Positions 1 through 9,579 of a DNA stretch of 43,451 bases are shown piece after piece. This stretch comes from an uncultured Bryobacterales bacterium. GTDB taxonomy: Bacteria; Acidobacteriota; Terriglobia; Bryobacterales; Bryobacteraceae. Every line of letters starts with the position of its first letter. Position 1 is the stretch's first letter. The position numbers were made by a program, and so were the translations under genes. The notes under the pieces were generated by a model. The model searched no databases, was not told the origin of the DNA, and saw only the letters and a list, made by a program, of their open reading frames with translations. The DNA lies in the NCBI GenBank assembly GCA_937959285.1, contig CALGAR010000131.1, positions 1 to 43,451 of the forward strand. The letters run 5' to 3'.

Positions 1-2
1 TC

Positions 3-530
3 CGGGATGAAGTGGTGGCAGGGGCGGCGGTTGCGGCGGCACGGGAACGTCTCGAACTCGTGCGTCACTCGACGAGGGCGGAAGACATTCGCCGGACCGA
101 GGCGGAGCTCGCCTCCTCCCAGGCACGCCTGCGAGAGGCTGAGGCCTATCTTGCAAAGACATTTATCAAAAGCCCGATCCATGGAAGGGTCTTGCGCCGA
201 TGGCTCAAGAGCGGCGAGTCGGTCACATCCGCGGGAGGACCTATCTTATCGATCGGGAACGTAAGCGTACTGCGCGTACGAGTGGACGTCGACGAGACGG
301 ACGTTGCGCGCATTCGAATTGGACAGCCGGCCTATGTCACCGCGGAAGCTTACGGCGACAAGCGGTTTACCGGAAAGGTCGTTCAGATTGGACAAGCGCT
401 CGGCCGCAAGAATATCCGGACCGACGAACCAACGGAGCGCGTGGATAAGAAGATACTGGAAACTCTCGTCGAGTTGGACAAGGGTCAGGAACTTCCGATC
501 GGACTGCGCGTCGACGCCTACCTGCAATGA
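3..530 (+). CDS. HlyD-family periplasmic adaptor subunit (C-terminal part, 5' end outside window)
   Basis: The reading frame is open from the left edge, so the start and inner-membrane anchor lie outside the window. About 175 residues remain. An alpha-helical hairpin rich in Arg, Glu and Ala is followed by the second half of a lipoyl-like domain (KSPIHGRVL), then a beta-barrel segment with VDVDETDVARIRIGQ, and a membrane-proximal end (LPIGLRVDAYLQ). This is the standard layout of adaptor proteins that bridge an inner-membrane ABC or RND pump to an outer-membrane channel. The tail resembles adaptors of ABC exporters of the DevB type, the family that exports heterocyst glycolipids in cyanobacteria; that link is from family knowledge. 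It lies 256 bp upstream of the lipid/polyketide operon on the same strand, so it may belong to that product's exporter. The pump subunits are not in view. Confidence 0.85.
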   Translation, partial: RDEVVAGAAVAAARERLELVRHSTRAEDIRRTEAELASSQARLREAEAYLAKTFIKSPIHGRVLRRWLKSGESVTSAGGPILSIGNVSVLRVRVDVDETDVARIRIGQPAYVTAEAYGDKRFTGKVVQIGQALGRKNIRTDEPTERVDKKILETLVELDKGQELPIGLRVDAYLQ

Positions 531-786
531 GATAGGGTAAGGCATGATACGCTTCTGCGTCGTGCCTCACTAATATAGTGCTCCTGCTTTGACTCGCCTT
601 GCAGCATCAAGCGCATTGGCGTGAACTGTTCTATATTTCATAGTTCTCCACGTAGAGTACGATGAACGATCTTAGTTTTTAGAATTTGTCGCTAATATGT
701 AAAGCAAGTATGTAAAAGGCGGTTTGGCGAAAATCCGAAAGTAAGAAGGCAGTAGAGCAGCTCCCGAGGAGCGACCGTTCTCATTA
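531..786 (+). promoter_or_regulatory. AT-rich intergenic region, probable promoter of the lipid/polyketide operon
   Basis: This 256-bp gap is clearly more AT-rich than the flanking genes, especially between about 600 and 720. It contains TAATAT at 693-698, which could be a -10 box, but I see no convincing -35 box at the right distance. Two imperfect dyads could be operators: CACTA-ATA-TAGTG at 568-580, and GAACT-N14-AGTTC at 623-646. A GAGGAG ribosome-binding-like sequence lies at 766-771 before the next gene. No gene is visible here. A promoter is inferred because this is the only sizeable gap before eight coupled genes. Confidence 0.4.
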
Positions 787-3700
787 TTGTTCGTGTGGAA
801 ATTGCAGATGCTCAGTTCAGGTCTTCAACATCAAACGCGCGGCCGTTCCTTTCTGCTATGTGTGGCGGGCGGTTCGACAAGAGAAACCGTAGCCATGCTT
901 CGCAGATGCCGGCGGGGCGAATCTGCCGGATTCGCTGGGGATGGTCCGTGCCGTTTGGCTATCGTCTACAACAGTGCGGCTGACCTGAGGGCCAAGCTGG
1001 AACGAGCTGAGAATCTGCTCTGCGCCAGATCGTCGGAATCCCTTACTGATGCTTCAGGTATTTACTACGAGCCTGCTCTCTCCCGTCAGCCGTCCATCGC
1101 CTTCCTTTATCCAGGACAGGGAAGCCAGTCCGTCGGCATGCTCGCCAATCTGCGGAGCGCGCTCCCCGGTTTTGAAGATCAACTTCTCAAACTGGATGCA
1201 ATCTGGCAGGAACTCGCGGGAAGTTCGCTACTTGCCCTAATTTACGGCGAACGAAATGCAGATACGGAATCCCGCCTGCGAGATACTCGTCAGGCGCAGC
1301 CTGCTCTCGGAATTGTTTCTACTGCGATTCGCGTAAGTCTTGAGTCTCTGGGCATCCGGGCTCGATTCCATGCAGGCCACAGCTATGGAGAACTCCCCGC
1401 GCTCTGTGCCGCGGGTGTCATGGACTTCCCCGCGCTGCTCCGCCTGAGCCGGCAGCGTGGCAATCTGCTCGGGCAAGCCGGTGATCTTACACCGGGCGCG
1501 ATGATCGCTCTTACCGGCCGCCGCGAAGAAGTGGAAGCCTTGTGCCAAAGCGTAGATCCGGCCCTCCAGGTAGTCAATTTCAACTCGCCCTCCCAGTTCG
1601 TTGTGGCTGGCCCGATTGCTGCCGTTGAGCGTCTGGAGCAGGCAGCTTCTTCGGCGGACGTCCAGGCCAGAAAGTTGAATACCGCATGCGCGTTCCACTC
1701 GTCTCTGATGGCGCCGGCCGCAGATTCCTGGCGTGCGGCCGTTGTGAGTGAACTTCAGGGTAAGTCGGCGAATTTGCGGGCCAGCGCCTTCAGTAACGTC
1801 ACAGGCAGGCAATACTCTTCCACAGAAGAAGTTGTCCAGTTACTTAGTGAGCAGATTGTGCGGCCGGTACAGTGGGCTGAGATCTGCTCCAATCTGGTCG
1901 CGGCGGGCGCCAATATTTTTATTGAGTCGGGTCCGGGCCGCGTCTTGTCGGATTTGATGAAGCGGAACCTGGGGAGGCGCGGCGACTGTCTGGTCCTTCC
2001 GGCGGATCCCGGCCCTGCTCCTGCGAGAGAACACGTTGTCAACCTGCTCGCGCAGCTTTACGTCCGCGGCGTCGATGTTGACTGGAAGAAGTTCGCAGAT
2101 CCTGGCGCGATAGCATCGTTCGTTGAGCCGCCGCAGGAAGCCGTGGCGGCGCGGCCGGAACGAATCGAGGTCAACATCTTTCAGGCAAACCAGGAGCTGC
2201 TGGACCGCTACTTCCGCCAGCAGACCAATCTTGTCGAGCTTGCCATCCAGCAGACAGGTCCGTCTGAGTGCAGAATGCTTCTCCAGACGGCTCTCGAATC
2301 GAACGAGCGGATTTTGAACGCGGTCCTGGCAGTCAATGAGCAAGCCGTACGAGGTCTGCTCGGCAATTCTGCGACTTCTCCCCCGGCGCCTTCGCGAACA
2401 ATCGCCGCGCCGGCGCCAGTCGATAAGCGCGATACGGCAGACGAGCCGGCTGGCGATCTTGCATCGCGCGTTCAGCAGTGCCTTCGCGCAGAGATCACCC
2501 GCGTCACGGGCTTTCCGCCCGAAGCCATCACTCCGGATCTCTCGTTTACCGACCTCGGCATTGATTCGCTCTCCATGGCGGAAATCTGGGGTGAAGTCCT
2601 GGACAAGATGCCGGAACTCGAAGAGTATGCCGATCACATCTTCGAGATCCACTCGCTTGCGGACATCCGGAAGGTCTGGGCTCCTGGCAACGCGGCGGAA
2701 GCAAAAGCGAGCAGCAAAGCGCTAGCGCCTTCAGCACCACCTCAACGCCCGCGATGGCGGGAACTGCGGCCGGTTCTTGTCGATGCAATTAGCGCCAGAT
2801 TAGGGATCGAGGCCCTGCGAATCCTGGATTCGCAGGACTTCGATACAGAGCTGCGATTGGATGTCTTTACCCGCGAAGAGCTCTATCGCGAATCTCTTGC
2901 GCATCATCCAGGGTACCGGCTGGCAGGACGCGAACTGCTGAATGCCCGGAACTTATTCGAGCTCGGCGCGCTGCTGGAGAGATTCGAACTGCCGGAGTCA
3001 GCAGAGGCAGGCCAGGAAGCGGTCACCCGTTTTATCCGGCGAAGGGAGAAAGTCGTTCTGGCAGCCCCCGCCAGGCTTCCCGCCCGCGTCCTGCTTGCAG
3101 GTGAGGCATCTCCGGGCATGGCGCAGCTCCATCAATTGCTCCAGGAAGCCGGAATCTGCGTAGTGAGCCTCCAAGCCGACGTTGGCGGCTGGTGTTCCGG
3201 TTCCGAGCGCTTCCGGCTCGATTCGATTTCCCACCTGCGCCAGTTTGCGGACCGGACATTCGGCCCGCGGCCGTTCTCCGTTGTCTTCGTTGCTGAGGGA
3301 CAGGCCGGGTGTGCAGAAGCTCTGGAGACCGGAGTGACGTCGCTTTTTGTTCTCGCGAAGGCCCTGTGGGGAGAGGAGGAGGACAGGAAGTCTCTCAACC
3401 ACTTCGCGGTTGTCGGAACACCTGCCAGCAAGCCTGTGTATCACGCCGCCCGCGGACTGGCGCGATCTCTGCGGCGGGAGTTCTCGGATGTCCCGGTCAA
3501 CTGTGTCTGGCTGCAGTCGAATCTCGCGGACGTGGAGCGGTCGGGCCTGCTCGACGCCCTGTTCTCGGACCGCCTGGAGCACGATGTTTTCGAAGAGCGG
3601 GGGCAATTCTACCGCGAAGTCGCCGAACCGAATAGCCTGGCCGCTGTCGATAATTCGCCAGCGCTCGATCTAAGCCATACTTCGCGGGTACTCATTCTCG

Positions 3701-4617
3701 GAGGAGGCGACGGCATTTCGGCCGAGATTGGCGTGGGGCTTGCACAGACGTACGGCTGCGAAATCGTGGCAATTGGACGGACGCCTTGGCCTGCCGGACT
3801 GCCGTACGCCGAGATCGAACCGGGACCGGAAGCGGAACGCCTCATCAAGCGGAAGCTCTACGAGGAAATCGAAGCTTCCGGGCGAGTCACGGGCGACCTC
3901 TTGCAGCAGCGGTGGAGACTTGTATCGCGGCAAAGGGCATTGTGGTTCACCAAATCGAGAATCGAAGCGGCAGGTGGCAGGTTCGAGTATTATTCCGCTG
4001 ACGCGCGGGATGCTGTATCGCTGCGCAGCACCCTAGACAAAATTCTGGCGCAGGGACCGGTTCACGGAGTGATCCACGGCGCGGGCGTGATTCGCGATAG
4101 CCTCCTTGCGCAGAAGACGGTCGACGAATTTCGAGATGTCGTCAAGACGAAAGCCATTCCGGCAGTCGTTCTGCGAGAGGTGCTACAGAGTCAGCCGCTC
4201 GCCTTCGCCTTCTTCCTGAGTTCGATGACATCCTTTACCGGCACGGCAGGACAAACGGACTATGCCTCGGCCAATGAGATCCTGAACGCCGTTGCTGCGG
4301 ATTGGAACCGGAGTGCTACCTATCCTGTCAAGTCGCTGCTGTGGTCTGTCTGGACGGAGGCGGGACTGGCCGGGCCAGCAATGAGGAATCAGATGCAGCG
4401 GATGGGCCTCGGCGGAATTCCTACTACCGAAGGGGTGAGGCTGCTGCTCGATGAGTTGAAGTATGGGCGCAAGCAGGACGACTGGGTGCTCTTTGCCCCT
4501 CAATCCACGCTGCGCTACTCGATGAACTATCGGAATGTTCCTGCCGGTTCGCGGGGAAAGCCGGCAGAAGCCAGGCGCGCTAATACTGTTCCTGCGAGCG
4601 CGCTTGCAGTGCGATGA
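787..4617 (+). CDS. Type I PKS/fatty-acid synthase subunit: AT-ACP-degenerate ACP-KR
   Basis: This is a multidomain synthase subunit of about 1276 residues without a ketosynthase; the next gene supplies the KS. An acyltransferase (about 106-400) carries GQGSQ (110-114), the nucleophile motif GHSYGE with Ser199, and a CAFHSS motif with His304. A helical linker follows. An acyl carrier domain (about 560-640) has DLGIDSL with the phosphopantetheine Ser594. A second carrier-like fold (about 665-745) reads LRLDVFTREEL, with Val693 where the serine belongs, so it should not be loadable. A ketoreductase (about 750-1245) has GGGDGIS (972-978) and TDYASAN with Tyr1159. The order resembles heterocyst-glycolipid and PUFA synthases. 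The TTG start at 787 follows GAGGAG by 15 bases; ATG at 808 is an alternative. The stop overlaps the next gene by 4 bp. No enoylreductase or thioesterase is visible. Confidence 0.88.
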   Translation: MFVWKLQMLSSGLQHQTRGRSFLLCVAGGSTRETVAMLRRCRRGESAGFAGDGPCRLAIVYNSAADLRAKLERAENLLCARSSESLTDASGIYYEPALSRQPSIAFLYPGQGSQSVGMLANLRSALPGFEDQLLKLDAIWQELAGSSLLALIYGERNADTESRLRDTRQAQPALGIVSTAIRVSLESLGIRARFHAGHSYGELPALCAAGVMDFPALLRLSRQRGNLLGQAGDLTPGAMIALTGRREEVEALCQSVDPALQVVNFNSPSQFVVAGPIAAVERLEQAASSADVQARKLNTACAFHSSLMAPAADSWRAAVVSELQGKSANLRASAFSNVTGRQYSSTEEVVQLLSEQIVRPVQWAEICSNLVAAGANIFIESGPGRVLSDLMKRNLGRRGDCLVLPADPGPAPAREHVVNLLAQLYVRGVDVDWKKFADPGAIASFVEPPQEAVAARPERIEVNIFQANQELLDRYFRQQTNLVELAIQQTGPSECRMLLQTALESNERILNAVLAVNEQAVRGLLGNSATSPPAPSRTIAAPAPVDKRDTADEPAGDLASRVQQCLRAEITRVTGFPPEAITPDLSFTDLGIDSLSMAEIWGEVLDKMPELEEYADHIFEIHSLADIRKVWAPGNAAEAKASSKALAPSAPPQRPRWRELRPVLVDAISARLGIEALRILDSQDFDTELRLDVFTREELYRESLAHHPGYRLAGRELLNARNLFELGALLERFELPESAEAGQEAVTRFIRRREKVVLAAPARLPARVLLAGEASPGMAQLHQLLQEAGICVVSLQADVGGWCSGSERFRLDSISHLRQFADRTFGPRPFSVVFVAEGQAGCAEALETGVTSLFVLAKALWGEEEDRKSLNHFAVVGTPASKPVYHAARGLARSLRREFSDVPVNCVWLQSNLADVERSGLLDALFSDRLEHDVFEERGQFYREVAEPNSLAAVDNSPALDLSHTSRVLILGGGDGISAEIGVGLAQTYGCEIVAIGRTPWPAGLPYAEIEPGPEAERLIKRKLYEEIEASGRVTGDLLQQRWRLVSRQRALWFTKSRIEAAGGRFEYYSADARDAVSLRSTLDKILAQGPVHGVIHGAGVIRDSLLAQKTVDEFRDVVKTKAIPAVVLREVLQSQPLAFAFFLSSMTSFTGTAGQTDYASANEILNAVAADWNRSATYPVKSLLWSVWTEAGLAGPAMRNQMQRMGLGGIPTTEGVRLLLDELKYGRKQDDWVLFAPQSTLRYSMNYRNVPAGSRGKPAEARRANTVPASALAVR

Positions 4618-7600
4618 TCGAGCCTATCGCCATCACTGCGGCGTCCGGCGTCTTTCCGGGCGCGAACGGACCCGAGACGATCGATGAGTTCTGGCGGAGC
4701 GTCAAAGCGGCACGCAGGGCAAGGCTCGACTCTCTGGAGAAAAAGTGGGGACTGCGCCGCTCTGACTATTTCGATCCGGCTCCCGGGACTCCGTACCGGA
4801 CCTACCTCGATCGCGCCTTCACGATCTCCGACAGCCTCGGATCGCAGATCGATTGGGGTGTGCGGGTTTTAAAGGATCTGCTCCACTCTGTACGCGGCCA
4901 GATGCCGGCTCCATCGCGGACGGGGTTGTGTCTGGCGACATCGTGGACAGACTCGAGCTACTTCCATGCCGACACCAGCAGAGTAGTCGGAGGTGCATCT
5001 GCGGTCGAGGGGCAGGTGTATGCGCCGGATGCGCAGTTGCAGGCGATCGCGGATGCGGGCGGAATCGAAGGCCCAGCATTGGCGGTCGACAATGCCTGTG
5101 CCTCGTCGCTCTATGCACTCGATACCGCCATCGGGATGCTGTTCAGCGGTCAGGCCGACGCGGTTGTCGTACTCGGGCTGAACGTCTTTCTCCCCGCATT
5201 CCTGTATCTGGGCTTTTCCAAGCTCACAGCCCTTTCTCCCACAGGTGAGATTCTTCCATTTTCAGCGGATGCTTCCGGCATCGTGCCTGCAGAAGCAGCT
5301 GCCGCAATCCTCGTGGAGCCGCTCGGTCAGGCTCAGGCATCGGGCCGCCCTATGCTGGCCGTAATTCGGGGGCTCGGCCTCTCCGCCGATGGCGGTGAGC
5401 GGTCGATCTTTGCGCCCGGGCCAATCGGGCAGCGGCTGGCGTATGAGCGCGCATACAGGGAGATTTCACCGGCGGACATTCACTATGTCGAGGCCCACGG
5501 AACCGCCACTGTCCTCGGTGATCAGACAGAAATTGAAGCTCTCGACGCTTTCTTCAAGCCCCACCGGCGGAATGCCAGGTTGCCCATCGGCTCAGTGAAA
5601 GCGCTCGTCGGACATTCCCTTGCATGCGCCGGACTGGTTTCCATCGTGAAGGCGTTATGTATGCTGCGCGATGGCGTCATCCCGCCGCACATCCCCGTGC
5701 AGCCGAACCCGCGTCTTGCGGACAGCTGCCTCCGCCTTCCGGAGGAGATCGAGCCCTGGCCGGAGGATGAGCCGGTCCGGCGCGTCGGCGTCTCTTCGTT
5801 CGGCTTTGGCGGCGCAAACGCGCATTTGGTCCTGGAGTCCAACGCTGCGTATGCGGCTGGAGGCGCAAAGCGGAGCATCGGCTTCAGCCCTGTCGCGATC
5901 CTCGCGGCGGATGCAGTGCTGGGCGAGGCGCAGGGTATCCGCAGTCTGACTGAGAAGCTCTCGTCGCAGGAGCCGAAGCTTCAGCCTTTCCCTCTCCAGC
6001 GCTTTTCAGAATCAGCTCTCCAGGACGGGGTGTACGGCAGCTACTTTCCGCCGCAGCTTACGGTAGAAGGCCACGGCGTTCGGATGGGCCCCAAACCGCT
6101 GTCACGGCTAGACCCGTTCCAGCGACTAGGCATCCACCTGGTGCAAGGAGTCTTGCAGGACGCCGCAGACACTCGTCCGGAAGAGACGGGACTCGTCTTT
6201 TGCACGAATCTGGGCGGGGAAATGTCTCTTCAGCTTACGAGACACTACGTGGCGCACTTCGCCGGACAGAATGACAAGAGCAAGCGTTACGCGCAGGTCG
6301 AGCCCTCCTTGGAAGCGATTGCTTCGGGACTGCCCTCTCTTTGCTCCGGCTTCCCCGCCTTTTGTCTTGGGATCAAGGGCTTTCACCAGACGGTCTCCGG
6401 CGGCGCAATGTCCTTCTGGCAGGCGCTGGCGCTCTCGCCCTACTGGCTCAATGGAAGATGCTCCGCTTTCCTTCTGGCTGCCGGCCGTCACATCAAGAGC
6501 CCTCTGGACTTGGATCGAGCGTCAACACCGCAAGGAGAGGGGTCGGCTGTTTTTCTCTTGCGCTCGCTTGATTCGCTTCCTGCCGACGACGAACCCCTGG
6601 CAGTAATCCATTCCGTCGCTTTCGGTGCCGATCTGGATGAGGTCTGTGCAAGCACGAACATTTCCGCTGCCGGCATCGACTTGATTGAGATCAGCCAGAT
6701 CGATCCGGAAGTAGAGGTGGGCGGCCTCGGCAAGGCACAGAGTAATTGCGGCTTCCTGGGCGAAGCGACCGGGATCGAAGCGCTGCTGCGGCTCCTGTTA
6801 ATCCCCGGCACAGGCTGGCGCGCTGTCCAGATCCAGCGCGGGACAGAGACTGTTGGCAGCGTTCTTCTCGAGAAGCTCCGCGAAGTACCCTGTGCCGAAC
6901 GAGCCATCGTGACCCCGTTGCCCGTGATCTTTCAGCCGGCAGCCGAACCCGCAACGGCGAGCGTGCAGGCGTCGTTGGGGGGAAGCGCCGCCGCTCACTT
7001 TCTCAACTGGCAGCGAAGCACGGAACGCGCAATTCTCAGTTACCTGGAGGCGCAGAGGAGACTGTTTGCGTTGTTTGCCGGAGACGAAACGGCCGCAGGC
7101 ACAGCGCCGCCGGCTCTGCGCCCGCTGGACAAACTCCGGAAGGATCCGAGGAATATTGTCCTGGAATCGCCGCTCGTAAGCACTTCTTCCGACGGCGAAT
7201 GGGAAGTATCAGCGGTGCTCAAGGTCGATGAGAGCCATTCTTACTTTTTCGACCATCCGCTCGATCACGTTCCGGGAATCCTGATTCTGGAAGGCATGCT
7301 CCAGCTGATGGAGCTCTTTCTCCCTGATAACCAGTTCATCAAAGCGCTGGAGCTGAACTTCCGGCGGTTCTGCGAGAAGAGGGACCGCATCCTCATCCAG
7401 GCAAGGCCAATCCGCCCAGCGCGAGCTGGCGCTTATTCGGTCAGCGTCGTGCAGCGCGGTTCCATGGTCGCGCAGTGCAAAGTCGAAACCGGAGAGATTC
7501 CAGAGAATCTGGCGCGACAGGCAGCAGGGCACGCGCCGGTACCGGACCTGCGCCCGTTCCCGGATCCGAAGTATCTCCACAAACTGCATGAAGAAAATGT

Positions 7601-8015
7601 GCTGGTGACGGAGCTTCAGGAAATTGTTGCGGGCGAATCCTGCTCCTGCGGGTTGCTGGCGCCTCCGGAGAATCACATCCTCGCCGAGGGCAGGGAAGAC
7701 AGCTACTCATTGCTCTACCTTCTTGAGACAACGCGCCAGTGCGTAATGCTCATTGCGCACCTGCTGGAACGGATCCCGCTCAATATGCCGATGAACCTCG
7801 TGTCTGTCGGTATCCAACTTTCCAGGCCCGTGCCGCGGGGAGTGCCTTTGCAGTTCGTCTGTTCCCGGCAGCCGGTCCGTAAGGTGGGACAGATGACCAT
7901 CGCGCATATAGCCCTGGACATCCAGGCAGCAGGAGAAAGCATCGGCCGGACTGCGATTAAAGCTCAGGTTGTGGACAAGGCTACGTATCAGAAGCAGCGG
8001 AGTCAGGGGAGTTAA
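4614..8015 (+). CDS. Type I synthase subunit: ketosynthase-chain length factor-AfsA-type hotdog
   Basis: This 1133-residue protein begins with a complete ketosynthase: Cys162 in VDNACASSL, His295 in EAHGTAT, and Lys329/His334 in VKALVGHSLACAG. A second KS-like domain (about 420-770) has QTVSGGAMS where the catalytic Cys belongs and no HGT motif, which marks a chain length factor. The C-terminal part (about 850-1115) is a double hotdog. Its first half carries HPLDHVPG (881-888) followed by ILILEG, the signature I know from AfsA/ScbA proteins, which make gamma-butyrolactone signals from a beta-ketoacyl thioester and dihydroxyacetone phosphate. PUFA synthases have FabA-type dehydratases at this position. 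The domain could act as a dehydratase or as an AfsA-like condensing enzyme; the sequence does not decide. ATG overlaps the upstream stop (ATGA), so the two subunits are probably translationally coupled and form one synthase. Confidence 0.88.
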   Translation: MIEPIAITAASGVFPGANGPETIDEFWRSVKAARRARLDSLEKKWGLRRSDYFDPAPGTPYRTYLDRAFTISDSLGSQIDWGVRVLKDLLHSVRGQMPAPSRTGLCLATSWTDSSYFHADTSRVVGGASAVEGQVYAPDAQLQAIADAGGIEGPALAVDNACASSLYALDTAIGMLFSGQADAVVVLGLNVFLPAFLYLGFSKLTALSPTGEILPFSADASGIVPAEAAAAILVEPLGQAQASGRPMLAVIRGLGLSADGGERSIFAPGPIGQRLAYERAYREISPADIHYVEAHGTATVLGDQTEIEALDAFFKPHRRNARLPIGSVKALVGHSLACAGLVSIVKALCMLRDGVIPPHIPVQPNPRLADSCLRLPEEIEPWPEDEPVRRVGVSSFGFGGANAHLVLESNAAYAAGGAKRSIGFSPVAILAADAVLGEAQGIRSLTEKLSSQEPKLQPFPLQRFSESALQDGVYGSYFPPQLTVEGHGVRMGPKPLSRLDPFQRLGIHLVQGVLQDAADTRPEETGLVFCTNLGGEMSLQLTRHYVAHFAGQNDKSKRYAQVEPSLEAIASGLPSLCSGFPAFCLGIKGFHQTVSGGAMSFWQALALSPYWLNGRCSAFLLAAGRHIKSPLDLDRASTPQGEGSAVFLLRSLDSLPADDEPLAVIHSVAFGADLDEVCASTNISAAGIDLIEISQIDPEVEVGGLGKAQSNCGFLGEATGIEALLRLLLIPGTGWRAVQIQRGTETVGSVLLEKLREVPCAERAIVTPLPVIFQPAAEPATASVQASLGGSAAAHFLNWQRSTERAILSYLEAQRRLFALFAGDETAAGTAPPALRPLDKLRKDPRNIVLESPLVSTSSDGEWEVSAVLKVDESHSYFFDHPLDHVPGILILEGMLQLMELFLPDNQFIKALELNFRRFCEKRDRILIQARPIRPARAGAYSVSVVQRGSMVAQCKVETGEIPENLARQAAGHAPVPDLRPFPDPKYLHKLHEENVLVTELQEIVAGESCSCGLLAPPENHILAEGREDSYSLLYLLETTRQCVMLIAHLLERIPLNMPMNLVSVGIQLSRPVPRGVPLQFVCSRQPVRKVGQMTIAHIALDIQAAGESIGRTAIKAQVVDKATYQKQRSQGS

Positions 8016-8022
8016 AAAAGAG

Positions 8023-9579
8023 ATGACCACTGCAACGTCCGCCGGGAAGATGGAAACAGGCTTCATTTCGATGTTCCTCAACGTCGCCCGGACTACGCCA
8101 GATGCACCGGCGCTCACTTTGCTCGATGCCGATTACGCGGAACAGACCCGGTGGAGTTATCGTGATCTGCTGCTGTTGATGGAGCGGTATCGGAAGGTTT
8201 TTGTTTCGCTGGGTGTACAACCGGGCGATCCGGTTGCTCTGCAGCTACCGTCCGGACCGGAGCTGATCGCCTGCGTCTATGCGTTGACGTCGATCGGGGC
8301 AATCTTTGCGCCGGTGAATCCGAAGCCCACGCGCTATGAGCTGGAATCGATCCTCAGCGATTTGAAGCCGGCCGCCGTCGTCACGACTCCGCAGCTTGTG
8401 CGCGATTGTCTCGGCGCCCTTTCTGCCGTCCAAACGTGGCCGCGATTTGTGCTTCTGACCGGGGCGCTCCCGAAGCACCTGCACCGTCCCAAGGGTCTGC
8501 ACATTGTAGCTGAGACGGAAATTCCGGCGGGCGGGAGTCCTCTCGAACCTCCCTCCGGTAATCCGGTTGTCAGTTGTCACCATACGTTCAAGGGACTCGG
8601 ATATCCGCTAGGCGTACCGCATCGCTATCACGACTACACTCCGTGTATCGCGGCGTTCATGGAACGCTTTCCGGAAGAGCACGGCGCGCCCTTCTTGGTT
8701 GGGCTGCCGCTCCATCTGATCTACAGCCTCACAGCCGGTCTGTTCAGCCCTTTCTCGGTGGGTTCGCACGTTCTGCTCTCTCAGAAGCCGCATGAGCTGG
8801 ACCTTATCGGAACCCTCGAGCAGTACCAGGTGCAGATGGCTTGCCTTGTTCCGCTGCTATTGAAGATGCTGGCTGCCAGAGCACGCAACCGAATCAGACA
8901 GGGCCGCCGCCTGCAGTTTCATCCGTTGTTCAAGATTGCGTCCGGCGGTAGCTTGATGGATCGTGCGCTGGCCGCCGAAGTCTGCAGCGCTACGGGCGTC
9001 GAAGTCTACCAAGGATACGGGCTCACGGAAACACTTCCGGTCTTGGGTACCTTCCCTGGTCGCAACAAGCCCGGCGCTCTTGGAGTGCCTTTTTCGGAGG
9101 TGGTGGAGGTGGCTGTGTTTGGCCAGGATGGACGCGCCGTTTCGGATGGCGTGGCCGGAGAACTTTGCGTTCGAGGCCCAAGTGTTACGGAAGGATTTTG
9201 GCGCAGGCCCGAGGAAACATCGTCTTTTCTCCGTGATGGCTGGTTCCATACAGGAGATCTCGCTTTTCGCGACGAGGAGGGATACTTTCACTACTTGGGC
9301 AGGAGCTATCCGTTCGCTAAGATTGCCTCGCAGATGGTGGACCTCGTCGAGGTGGAGGCGACGCTCCGGCGCAACCCGGCAGTGGCGCGGGCGATGGTTA
9401 CGGTAACCCGCCATGCGGATCGGGGAGAGGGACTCGCGGCGTCGGTGATACTCAAGCCAGGATCGCAAGCCACGGCGAAGGAGTTAAAGGACACCTGCAA
9501 GAAATTCCTTTCTCCGCACAAGGTTCCTCGCGAGTTCATGATTTACGAGAACAACGTCGCCACTGTGGGGGCACGATGA
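8023..9579 (+). CDS. Adenylate-forming (acyl-CoA/ACP synthetase-like) protein with altered core motifs
   Basis: The fold is that of an AMP-binding ligase (518 residues). It has a YGLTE motif in VYQGYGLTETLP, an HTGDL motif in GWFHTGDL, and a GR hinge near GRSYPF. Two conserved sites differ. The phosphate loop normally reads TSGTTGxPKG; here it is FKGLGYPLGV, with Leu196 at the lysine position. The chain ends at TVGAR, where the family usually has the catalytic lysine of a GK(I/V) motif; Ala517 occupies that place and the usual tail is absent. It may still bind acyl groups, act with modified chemistry, or be inactive. I chose ATG at 8023, just after the upstream stop at 8015 and 11 bases past GGGGAG. 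ATGA overlaps the next gene. Its place suggests it loads or releases an acyl chain for the synthase. Confidence 0.8.
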   Translation: MTTATSAGKMETGFISMFLNVARTTPDAPALTLLDADYAEQTRWSYRDLLLLMERYRKVFVSLGVQPGDPVALQLPSGPELIACVYALTSIGAIFAPVNPKPTRYELESILSDLKPAAVVTTPQLVRDCLGALSAVQTWPRFVLLTGALPKHLHRPKGLHIVAETEIPAGGSPLEPPSGNPVVSCHHTFKGLGYPLGVPHRYHDYTPCIAAFMERFPEEHGAPFLVGLPLHLIYSLTAGLFSPFSVGSHVLLSQKPHELDLIGTLEQYQVQMACLVPLLLKMLAARARNRIRQGRRLQFHPLFKIASGGSLMDRALAAEVCSATGVEVYQGYGLTETLPVLGTFPGRNKPGALGVPFSEVVEVAVFGQDGRAVSDGVAGELCVRGPSVTEGFWRRPEETSSFLRDGWFHTGDLAFRDEEGYFHYLGRSYPFAKIASQMVDLVEVEATLRRNPAVARAMVTVTRHADRGEGLAASVILKPGSQATAKELKDTCKKFLSPHKVPREFMIYENNVATVGAR

